This document shows, piece after piece, positions 23,136 to 31,121 of a stretch of DNA of 31,121 nt. The notes below the pieces were generated by a model, which saw nothing but the letters and a program-made list of their open reading frames with translations, searched no databases and had not been told where the DNA came from. How positions within the stretch are numbered: the first letter of the stretch is position 1; each line of letters begins with the position of its first letter. Source of the stretch: an uncultured Holophagaceae bacterium (GTDB lineage Bacteria; Acidobacteriota; Holophagae; Holophagales; Holophagaceae). Where the stretch lies: assembly GCA_903927605.1 (NCBI GenBank), contig CAIYNT010000027.1:1-31121 (forward strand), in the 5' to 3' direction. The position numbers and the translations under genes are program-made.

Positions 23136-23759
23136 ATGCTACCAGCCATTCTCCCCCTCTTCCCCCTGCCCCAGGTCGTGCTCTTCCCGCAGACCTTCCT
23201 GCCGCTCCATGTCTTCGAGCCCAGGTACCAGGAACTGACCGTCGAGGTTCTCAATTCCCACCACCACCTGGTCCTCACGCTCATGAGGGAGGATCCCGGC
23301 CCCGGTTCCCTCGGCGAGGCGGCCCCCGTCTTCCAGACAGCCTGCATGGCGGAAGTCGTGCGCGCTGAGCCCCTCACCGCCGGCCGGTGGAATCTGCTGG
23401 TCCAGGGAAAGGATGTCGTCCGCATCGTTCAGGAAATGCCCGGGAAGGTGTTCCGCCAGGCGCAAATCGAGGTGATGCCCTTTGATTCATCGGTGCTTTG
23501 GCCCTGGCCCCATCGCCAACGACTCATGGACTCGCTCCACGCCTACGCGGCCTCCGAGGGCATCGAGTCCCAGTTGAAGGAACTCCTGGACCTCCCCCTG
23601 GAGGATGCGGACCGCCTCAACACCCTGGCCATGGCCCTTGACTTCAAGCCTCCCGAACGCCAGTTCCTCCTGGAGTCCAGGGACCTGCCCACCCTCGCCG
23701 AGCGCATGGTTCAGTTGCTGGACTTCGCATTGGGAGGGCGAGCCATCCCGGGGCTGTGA
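23136..23759 (+). CDS. Lon N-terminal substrate-binding domain protein
   Basis: 207-residue protein that is only the N-terminal (LON substrate-binding/PUA-like) domain of Lon protease, without AAA+ or protease domains. The signature ILPLFPLPQVVLFPQTFLPLHVFEPRY is clear near the start, followed by the helical part (LKELLDLPLEDADRLNTLAMALDFKPPERQFLLE). Such stand-alone proteins are common and of unknown role; substrate recognition is a guess. ATG at 23136 is preferred, with AGG a few bases before it; a GTG two codons upstream is possible. The start is 36 bp from the divergent kdsD start. Confidence 0.88.
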   Translation: MLPAILPLFPLPQVVLFPQTFLPLHVFEPRYQELTVEVLNSHHHLVLTLMREDPGPGSLGEAAPVFQTACMAEVVRAEPLTAGRWNLLVQGKDVVRIVQEMPGKVFRQAQIEVMPFDSSVLWPWPHRQRLMDSLHAYAASEGIESQLKELLDLPLEDADRLNTLAMALDFKPPERQFLLESRDLPTLAERMVQLLDFALGGRAIPGL

Positions 23760-23795
23760 CCAACCCAGGCCCGGCCGCTTTGCTACACTGGCCAC

Positions 23796-23871
23796 GGCCC
23801 TGTAGCTCAGCGGTCAGAGCTGGCGGCTCATAACCGCTTGGTCGTGGGTTCGAACCCCACCGGGGCCACCA
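23796..23871 (+). tRNA. tRNA with CAT anticodon, probably tRNA-Ile2 (lysidine-modified)
   Basis: Cloverleaf with acceptor GGCCCTG/CGGGGCC, D arm GCTCAGCGGTCAGAGC, anticodon loop CTCATAA giving CAT, T loop TTCGAAC, discriminator A and encoded CCA. Automatic calls would say Met. The acceptor pairs C4-G69 and C5-G68 and the overall match to E. coli tRNA-Ile2 (GGCCCC start, GACTCATAATC-like arm, TTGGTCG variable region) favour the isoleucine AUA tRNA whose C34 is modified by TilS. Elongator Met remains possible. Confidence 0.9.
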
Positions 23872-24136
23872 TTTGCCAGGATAGGCAAATAGGACGGCAT
23901 CGACGAAGACGATGGCCGCCCGAAGGGCGAGGGCACAGGATGTGCCCTCGTCACCATTCACCAGGATAGGCAAATAGGACGGCATCGACGAAGACGATGG
24001 CCGCCCGAAGGGCGAGGGCACAGGATGTGCCCTCGTCACCATTCACCAGGATAGGCAGGAAGGGCGGCATCGACGGGTTTGATGGCCGCCCGCAGGGCGA
24101 GGGCGCAGGAGGTGCCCCGCCGCCCCCTGCCAGGAC
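23869..24136. repeat. 84-85-bp tandem repeat directly after the CAT-anticodon tRNA, about three copies
   Basis: Units start at CCAGGATAGGC in 23876, 23961 and 24046 (period 85 twice), and a fourth CCAGGA stub lies at 24130. The first two units are nearly identical and the third is diverged. The CCACCATT at the tRNA 3' end matches the TCACCATT that precedes later units, so the array starts on the tRNA's last bases. Each unit has two hairpins: CGCCC-GAA-GGGCG and GGGCAC-AGGAT-GTGCCC. No gene is visible in this stretch. Confidence 0.93.
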
Positions 24137-24152
24137 TACAGCGGATCCCTGC

Positions 24153-24869
24153 CTAGACGATCCACTTCCGCATCTCCCCCTCGGCAAAGAGCAGGTGCTC
24201 CAGCATGGCCTTGGAGGCCGCCAGGGGAGAACGGGAGCGGATGGCTTCGAAGATCTCCGAGTGCTGGTCGATGATCCGCTGGGCGTTATGGGCGCTGTCG
24301 TGGTAGAGCCGACGCCGCGCGGCGGAGTTGGCCTTGACGAACTCCTCCGACACGGTCTTGAACAGCTTGATCAGCAGACTGTTGTGCGTGGCTTCGGCCA
24401 CCGCGTAGTGGAAAGCGGCGTCGAATTCCTGGCCCTTCTCCGGGTCCTGCACATTGAGCCGTTCCTTCATGCTCTCCAGGGTGGCGTGGATCTGGTCGAT
24501 TTCCTCGCTGCTCGCCCGCTCGGCGGCCAGCCCTGCCGTGGCGGTCTCGAAGACCCGGCGCATCTCGAACATGTCGAGGATCGAACTGCGTTCCACGGCC
24601 AGGAACATGGCCAGGGGGCGGATGATGTCGTCGGCCCCGCTGCTCCGGACAAAGGTCCCCTCCCCCGGTCGGATGTCGATCACGCCCAGCATCTCCAGCG
24701 TCCGGATGGCTTCGCGGACCGAGGCCCGGCTGACCTGGAACTGGTCTGCAAGTTCGCGCTCCCCCAGCAGCTTGTCCCCGGGCTTCAGCTTCCCGTCGGT
24801 GATGAGCTGCTTGATCTGCTCCACGATTTCCTCGTAGAGGCGCTTGGTCTTGATGGGCGTGAATTCCAT
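24153..24869 (-). CDS. GntR/FadR-type (FCD) transcriptional regulator of the lactate locus
   Basis: 238-residue regulator. The N-terminal GntR winged helix (about 8-76) has LGERELADQFQVSRASVREAIRTLEMLGVIDIRPGEGTFV. The C-terminal FCD domain (about 95-225) shows MFEMRRVFETATAGLAA, the ligand/metal residues in FDAAFHYAVAEATHN, and IIDQHSEIFEAI. The arrangement resembles LldR/LutR/PdhR, which release DNA on binding lactate or another carboxylate. It is divergent from the lactate permease, and a perfect FCD-type operator lies between them, so it very likely controls the lactate genes and itself. The effector is inferred from context. Confidence 0.9.
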   Translation of the reverse strand: MEFTPIKTKRLYEEIVEQIKQLITDGKLKPGDKLLGERELADQFQVSRASVREAIRTLEMLGVIDIRPGEGTFVRSSGADDIIRPLAMFLAVERSSILDMFEMRRVFETATAGLAAERASSEEIDQIHATLESMKERLNVQDPEKGQEFDAAFHYAVAEATHNSLLIKLFKTVSEEFVKANSAARRRLYHDSAHNAQRIIDQHSEIFEAIRSRSPLAASKAMLEHLLFAEGEMRKWIV

Positions 24870-24947
24870 GGCTATACCCTAATCAAAAAATATAAATGCA
24901 GCAAAATTACATAGATAAAAAGTGTGATCAAAATGTGTCACTCAAGT

Positions 24948-24960
24948 GTGGTCTGACCAC
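24948..24960. promoter_or_regulatory. FCD/GntR-type operator GTGGTC-T-GACCAC
   Basis: A perfect 6-bp inverted repeat with a 1-bp centre contains TGGTCTGACCA, which fits the TNGTNNNACNA pattern of FadR/LldR/PdhR binding sites. It lies in the AT-rich divergent region between the regulator and the permease, 79 bp before the permease start. The only regulator next to it is of exactly this family. Confidence 0.65.
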
Positions 24961-25039
24961 TAGACCTATTGTAGTCTTCGCCCCAGGTTCTTTCCTAAAC
25001 ATCTCAAGCCAACAACACCCTCTTCCTTCAGGAGGCTCC

Positions 25040-26791
<1,752 letters not shown>

Positions 26792-26815
26792 CCAGGGAAA
26801 TCTTGACTTGCAACC

Positions 26816-26848
26816 GGTCCCGCCGACATTCCTGAGGTCGGCGGGACC
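26816..26848 (+). terminator. 12-bp hairpin between lactate permease and D-lactate dehydrogenase genes
   Basis: GGTCCCGCCGAC (26816-26827) pairs perfectly with GTCGGCGGGACC (26837-26848) across a 9-nt loop. There is no T-run after it. It could be a partial terminator or an RNA-stability element that lowers or raises expression of one side relative to the other. Confidence 0.45.
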
Positions 26849-26881
26849 TCCGGCTGCCGCCCTTAGGGAGAGAATGTTCCC

Positions 26882-29719
26882 ATGACCACCACCACCTCCT
26901 CCCTCAAGGATTCCCTCGTGGCGATCGTGGGCCCTGACCGTGTCCTCGACCGCCCCGTGGATCTGATCGCCTTCGCCTCGGATGCCAGCTTCTACAGGCT
27001 CATTCCGAAGGCGGTGGCCTTTGCCGGGAGCGTCGAGGACATCCGGGGCCTCTTCCGGCTCAGCCACGAGCGGAACCTCCCCATGACCTTCCGGGCCGCG
27101 GGCACCAGCCTGTCGGGCCAGTCCGTCTCGGACGGCATCCTGGTGGAGGTTGCGCGCAACTGGCGCGGCATCCAGGTGCTGGACGGCGGCGCCAAGGTGA
27201 AGGTCCAGCCCGGCGTCATCGGCGCCCATGTGAACCATGCCCTCAAATTCTTCAAGGCCAAGATGGGCCCCGATCCGGCTTCCATCAACACCTGCACCGT
27301 GGGCGGCATCCTGTCCAACAATTCCAGCGGCATGTGCTGCGGTGTCTCGCAGAATGCCTACCATACGCTGGAATCCCTGACCTTCGTGCTTCCTTCCGGC
27401 ACGGTCATCGATACGGCGGCGCCCGATGCGGATGAGCGCTTCCGCGCGGCCGAACCCGCCCTGGCGGAGGGACTCCTGAGGCTGAAGGCGGACCTGCAGT
27501 CGAATCCGGCCCTGGCGGCGCGCATCCGGTCGAAATACTTGACCAAGAACACCACGGGCTACTCGCTGAACGCCTTCATCGATTTCGACCGGCCCGTGGA
27601 CATCTTCCGCAACCTGCTGGTGGGTTCTGAGGGCACCTTGGCCTTCATTGCCGAGGCCGTCCTGAAGTCCGTGCCTGACCTGCCGGTGAAGGTGACCGCC
27701 TTCCTCCTCTTCCCCGACCTCCATGCCGCCTGCGCGTCCATCGTTCCCCTCCGGGACGCCGGCGCCGCGGCCCTGGAGCTGCTGGACCGCGCGTCCCTGA
27801 GGTCCGTCGAGAACCAGCCGGGCATTCCCCCCAGCATCAAGGCTCTGCCCGAAGGGGCCGCCGGACTGCTGGTGGAGTTCCAGGGCCGGGACGAATCCGT
27901 CCGCGCCGAGCTGGAACGCACCGCGCTCGCCACGACGGCCGGGCTCAAGCTGATGGAACCCGCCCGGTTCACCCACGATCCCATCGAGCAGGCCCTGTTC
28001 TGGAAAATCCGGTCGGGCACGTTCCCATCCGTGGGGGCTGTCCGGAAGCGTGGCACCACCGTGCTCATCGAGGATGTGGCCTTCCCCATCGCGAGCCTGG
28101 CCGATGCCGCCGTGGACCTCACGAAGCTCTTCGCCAAGCACGGCTACGACGAGGGCATTATCTTCGGCCACGCGAAGGACGGGAACCTCCACTTCGTCAT
28201 CACCCAGTCCTTCAACGACCAGACGGCCGTGGACCGCTACGCCCGGTTCATCGATGACGTCGTCGAACTGGTCGTGAAGAAATACGACGGGGCGCTGAAG
28301 GCCGAGCACGGGACGGGCCGCAACATGGCGCCCTTCGTGGAGGCCGAGTGGGGGCCCGAAGCCAAGGCCGTCATGGAGCAGCTCAAGGATCTGGTGGATC
28401 CCAGGCGTCTCCTGAATCCGGGAGTCATCCTCAATGCCGATCCCATGTGCCACCTGGCCGACCTCAAGCCCATGCCCGGCGTGGAAGAGGAGGTCGACAA
28501 GTGCATCGAGTGCGGCTACTGCGAGCCCAAGTGCCCCAGCCGCGAGCTCTCGCTGACACCCCGGCAGCGCATCGTCGTGCGCCGGGAGATGGCACGCCTC
28601 GAGGCCAACCATGAGGACCCTGCCCTGCTCTCCTCCCTGCGGGAAGCCTTCCCCTACATGGCTCTCGATACCTGTGCCGTGGATGGCCTGTGCGCCACGG
28701 CCTGTCCCGTCAGCATCGACACGGGCCAGCTCACCAAGCGCTTCCGCCGCGCCAGCCATGGCCGCCGTGCGCAGAAGCTCGCGCTGACGGTGGCCCGCAA
28801 CTTCGCCACCCTCGAGCCGGTCATGCGCGTGGCCCTCCGGGCCGGACACCTGGTCCAGAGCATCTTCGGCCCCAAGGTGCTGCCCTTCATCACCCGGCTC
28901 CTCAAGCCCATCGGTTCGGGGCACCAGTGGAGCCCCGAGATGCCGAAGGCCGCCAAGGCCCCACTGCCCAGGACCTCCCTGGAGGGGGCGCAGGCCATCT
29001 ACTTCCCGGCCTGCATCTCCCGCATGATGGGCCACCTGCCGGGCGAGCCCACGGAGCTGAGCCTGGTGGAGGCCCTGGTGAGGGTTGCCGAGCGGGCCGG
29101 CGTTCCGGTCCACATCCCCCTGGACGTCGAGGGGACCTGCTGCGGCGTGCCCTTTTCCTCCAAGGGGTTCGACCTGGCGCACAAGTTCACGGTGAACCGC
29201 GCCATCGAGAAATTCTGGGAGTGGAGCCAGGAGGGCCGCCTGCCCATCGTCATGGACACCAGCCCCTGCACCCATGGGGTGATCACCAGCCGCGCCTACC
29301 TCACGTCCGAGAACCAGGCCAAATTCGACAGGTTGAAGATCCTCGACAGCACGGCCTTCGCCCACGAAGTGCTCCTGCCACGGCTGAAGGTGAACCGCAA
29401 GGTCGGCTCGGTGGTGCTCCATCCGGTCTGTTCCGTGACCAAGATGAACCTGCTGCCGCAGCTGGAAGGCGTGGCCGCGGCCTGCGCCGACAAGGTCGTG
29501 GTGCCCCGGGATGCCGGCTGCTGCGGGTTCGCGGGCGACCGGGGGTTCATGCTTCCCGAACTGACAGCTTCCGCGACGAAGCACGAAGCCGATGAAGTGA
29601 AGACCCAAACCTTTGATGGCCACTACGCCAGCAGCCGCACCTGCGAAGTGGGCATGACCCGCTCCACGGGCGAGGTCTACCGCAGCTTCCTCTACCTGCT
29701 GGAATTGGCCACACGGTGA
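26882..29719 (+). CDS. dld: FAD/Fe-S D-lactate dehydrogenase (GlcD-GlcF fusion, Dld-II type)
   Basis: 945-residue oxidoreductase combining a flavin half and an iron-sulfur half. The FAD-binding PCMH domain (about 37-270) has FRAAGTSLSGQSVSDGILVE and TVGGILSNNSSGM, and the FAD-oxidase C-terminal domain ends at HGTGRNMAPFVEAEWG. The Fe-S half has CIECGYCEPKC (C541, 544, 547, 551), then a second cluster motif (C598, C604, C608), and two CCG domains (CC at 753-754 and 880-881). Size and order match the Shewanella Dld-II D-lactate dehydrogenase (about 934 residues), which feeds electrons to the respiratory chain. GGGAGAG precedes the ATG by 9 nt. It lies between the lactate permease and lutC, which supports D-lactate as substrate over glycolate. 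Confidence 0.92.
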   Translation: MTTTTSSLKDSLVAIVGPDRVLDRPVDLIAFASDASFYRLIPKAVAFAGSVEDIRGLFRLSHERNLPMTFRAAGTSLSGQSVSDGILVEVARNWRGIQVLDGGAKVKVQPGVIGAHVNHALKFFKAKMGPDPASINTCTVGGILSNNSSGMCCGVSQNAYHTLESLTFVLPSGTVIDTAAPDADERFRAAEPALAEGLLRLKADLQSNPALAARIRSKYLTKNTTGYSLNAFIDFDRPVDIFRNLLVGSEGTLAFIAEAVLKSVPDLPVKVTAFLLFPDLHAACASIVPLRDAGAAALELLDRASLRSVENQPGIPPSIKALPEGAAGLLVEFQGRDESVRAELERTALATTAGLKLMEPARFTHDPIEQALFWKIRSGTFPSVGAVRKRGTTVLIEDVAFPIASLADAAVDLTKLFAKHGYDEGIIFGHAKDGNLHFVITQSFNDQTAVDRYARFIDDVVELVVKKYDGALKAEHGTGRNMAPFVEAEWGPEAKAVMEQLKDLVDPRRLLNPGVILNADPMCHLADLKPMPGVEEEVDKCIECGYCEPKCPSRELSLTPRQRIVVRREMARLEANHEDPALLSSLREAFPYMALDTCAVDGLCATACPVSIDTGQLTKRFRRASHGRRAQKLALTVARNFATLEPVMRVALRAGHLVQSIFGPKVLPFITRLLKPIGSGHQWSPEMPKAAKAPLPRTSLEGAQAIYFPACISRMMGHLPGEPTELSLVEALVRVAERAGVPVHIPLDVEGTCCGVPFSSKGFDLAHKFTVNRAIEKFWEWSQEGRLPIVMDTSPCTHGVITSRAYLTSENQAKFDRLKILDSTAFAHEVLLPRLKVNRKVGSVVLHPVCSVTKMNLLPQLEGVAAACADKVVVPRDAGCCGFAGDRGFMLPELTASATKHEADEVKTQTFDGHYASSRTCEVGMTRSTGEVYRSFLYLLELATR

Positions 29720-29730
29720 AAGGAGTCCCG

Positions 29731-30294
29731 ATGAGTTCCCATTTCGAGGCTTTCAAGACCCGGGCGGAGGCCGTCAGTGCCGAAGTCCATCGCTTCGTAG
29801 GCAAGGAAGAGGCGCTGGCCTTTGTGCTGGCCTTCCTGAAGGAGGCGGGAGTGTCCGATGCGCCTCAGTGCGGCGCGGTCTGGTCGGCGGGCAGCTTCCT
29901 GGATTGGGCTGGAACCGACAAACTCCGGGCCGAGGTGCCGGGCCTCAGCTTCGAAGTCAGCCGGGAGGGATCGGCGGCCGCCAGGGTGGGACTCAGCCAG
30001 ATGGACTGGGCCATCGCCGGAACGGGCACTCTGGTCCAGGATGCCACGGCCGTCGAGACGCGCCTGGTCTCCACCCTGCCCCCCATCCACGTGGCGATCA
30101 TCGGCGGCGACCGGATCCTGGAGGACATGGGGTCGGTGCTCGAGCGTCTCCGCCCGGACCAGCTCAATTACATCTCCTTCATCTCTGGCCCCAGCCGCAC
30201 GGCCGACATCGAGCGAGTGCTCACCATCGGGGTCCATGGACCGGGGCGGCTCGTCATCGTCGTGATCGACGGATTCGAACAGGTGGCGTCATGA
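29731..30294 (+). CDS. lutC: LutC/LldG lactate utilisation protein (LUD domain)
   Basis: 187-residue LUD-domain protein, the LutC/LldG subunit of the LutABC L-lactate oxidation complex. The domain shows VGLSQMDWAIAGTGTLVQDA, the TRLVSTLPPIHVAIIGGDRIL block and ISGPSRTADIERVLTIGVHGPG, all typical of the family. ATG at 29731 has AAGGAG 5 nt upstream; a GTG five codons earlier (29716) is less likely. It begins 11 bp after dld and its stop overlaps the lutB start (ATGA). LutC's own catalytic role is unclear in the literature; it acts with LutA and LutB. Confidence 0.93.
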   Translation: MSSHFEAFKTRAEAVSAEVHRFVGKEEALAFVLAFLKEAGVSDAPQCGAVWSAGSFLDWAGTDKLRAEVPGLSFEVSREGSAAARVGLSQMDWAIAGTGTLVQDATAVETRLVSTLPPIHVAIIGGDRILEDMGSVLERLRPDQLNYISFISGPSRTADIERVLTIGVHGPGRLVIVVIDGFEQVAS

Positions 30295-31121
30295 CAACCC
30301 AATTCCGGGAATCCATCGAGACCGCCCTCCACAACCCGAACCTCGCGGGCGCCCTGGGCCGCTTCTCCGAGGCCTACCGGACCAGCCGTGCCAAGGCCTA
30401 CGAGGGCATCGACTTCGAGGCAGTGCGAGACCAGATCGTGGAGATCAAGGCCAGCGCCTCCTCCAACTTCGAAGTTCTGGCCGAGCGGTTCAAGGCCAGC
30501 GCGGAGGCCCGGGGCGCCAAGGTCTTCCGGACCTCCGATCCAGCGCAGGTGAAGAAATACATCCTCGACCTGGCCAAGGAAAAAGGGGTCAAACGGGTGG
30601 TCAAGTCCAAGTCCATGGCCTCCGAAGAGATCCACCTCAACAAGGCCTTCGAGCAGGCCGGCATCGTGGTGGATGAGACAGACCTGGGCGAGTGGATCAT
30701 CCAGCTGGCCCACCAGACCCCGTCGCACATGGTGATGCCCGCCATCCACATGACCAAGGAGGAAGTCACGGAGGTCTTCAATCAGGAAGTCGAGGAAGGC
30801 CAGGCCCCCGACATCCCCAAGCTGGTGAAATTCGCCCGGGCCAAGCTCCGCCCCAAGTTCCTGCAGGCGGACATGGGCATCACGGGCGCCAACATCGCCG
30901 TGGCCGAGACCGGCAGCCTCGTGCTGATCACCAACGAGGGCAACGCGCGCCTCGTCACCACCCTGCCCAAGATCCACGTGGCCATCGTCGGCATCGAGAA
31001 GCTGGTGGCCGGCTTCAAGGACATCCAGCCCATCCTCACCGCGCTGCCCCGCAACGCCACGGGCCAGCTGCTCACCAGCTACGTCTCCATCATCACGGGC
31101 CAGACGCCCAACACCGACGGC
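30291..31121 (+). CDS. lutB: LutB/LldF iron-sulfur lactate utilisation protein (partial, C-terminus off the window)
   Basis: First 277 codons of the LutB/LldF subunit, the LUD-plus-ferredoxin component of L-lactate dehydrogenase LutABC. The visible part is the LUD-like domain: VKRVVKSKSMASEEIHLNKAFEQAG, ETDLGEWIIQLA, PSHMVMPAIHMTKEEV, and GITGANIAVAETGSLVLITNEGNARL. The 4Fe-4S motifs expected near the C-terminus lie beyond the right edge. Its ATG overlaps the lutC stop. LutA is expected next but is not in the window; the order permease-dld-lutC-lutB resembles the Shewanella lactate cluster. Confidence 0.93.
   Translation, partial: MTTQFRESIETALHNPNLAGALGRFSEAYRTSRAKAYEGIDFEAVRDQIVEIKASASSNFEVLAERFKASAEARGAKVFRTSDPAQVKKYILDLAKEKGVKRVVKSKSMASEEIHLNKAFEQAGIVVDETDLGEWIIQLAHQTPSHMVMPAIHMTKEEVTEVFNQEVEEGQAPDIPKLVKFARAKLRPKFLQADMGITGANIAVAETGSLVLITNEGNARLVTTLPKIHVAIVGIEKLVAGFKDIQPILTALPRNATGQLLTSYVSIITGQTPNTDG

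Noticed and set aside
23644..24042. Minus-strand frame containing WGSNPRPSGYEPPALTAELQG-like text
   Set aside because: This is the well-known false protein produced by translating a tRNA gene backwards. The frames over tRNA-Gln (GEEGFEPSVRRIKT) and tRNA-Cys (APIGIEPMDTGFA) are the same artefact.
24923..24943. CRP-like site (TGTGATCAAAATGTGTCAC) before the lactate permease
   Set aside because: The left half fits TGTGA but the right half is not at the N6 spacing and does not read TCACA.

Overview
The window is GC-rich, densely coded bacterial chromosome. The gene content points to a Gram-negative (diderm) heterotroph that oxidises organic acids: it has lipid A/LPS export and Kdo genes, an Mla-type lipid transporter, an acetate-type symporter and a lactate oxidation locus. 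spoVG beside diderm envelope genes, a PEGA-domain Ser/Thr kinase and the lactate and acetate genes suggest an acidobacterial Holophagae member such as Geothrix. That assignment is inference from gene content, not a database match. No phage, transposase, CRISPR array or defence island is visible; the window looks like core chromosome.

Layout. Bases 1-2897 hold a divergent pair: a partial membrane glycosyltransferase (-) and a Ser/Thr kinase with PEGA repeats (+). From 2996 to 4989 a DUF485 protein and an ActP-like symporter form a two-gene minus-strand operon, with a 22-bp palindrome upstream and a hairpin terminator downstream. A 573-bp gene-poor gap with hairpins follows. From 5563 to 17595 everything is on the minus strand. 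In transcription order it reads: sensor histidine kinase, hfq-like, pdxA, glmU, mlaE, mlaF, mlaD, two tandem micro-ORFs, DUF116, UbiA-family, PBP7-like peptidase, pgeF, spoVG, tRNA-Gln. A Fur-family regulator (+) diverges from the kinase and is followed by a short tandem-repeat array, tRNA-Gly, tRNA-Cys and a terminator. A minus-strand envelope/translation cluster kdsD-lptFG-mnmA (23099 to 18645) is next, with lptF and lptG fused in one reading frame. A Lon-substrate-domain protein (+) and a CAU-anticodon tRNA with a second repeat array follow. The right end is a lactate locus: a GntR/FCD regulator (-) divergent from lactate permease, an FAD/Fe-S D-lactate dehydrogenase, lutC and a partial lutB, with an FCD-type operator in the divergent promoter.

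How the genes work together. The permease imports lactate. The FAD/Fe-S protein (D-lactate) and the LutB/LutC proteins (L-lactate, with LutA expected just outside) oxidise it to pyruvate, and the symporter handles acetate. GlmU, KdsD, LptFG, MlaEFD and the PBP7-like peptidase all serve envelope construction.

Most unusual points: (1) a 101-bp tandem repeat between mlaD and the DUF116 gene that forms two 34-codon micro-ORFs, each joined to its neighbours by an ATGA stop/start overlap; (2) a 71-bp array after fur with the same geometry (GTGA overlaps); (3) a repeat core shared between the fur array and the array after the CAU tRNA; (4) the LptF-LptG fusion; (5) an Hfq with a long N-terminal extension; (6) an MlaD with a long C-terminal barrel-like domain.
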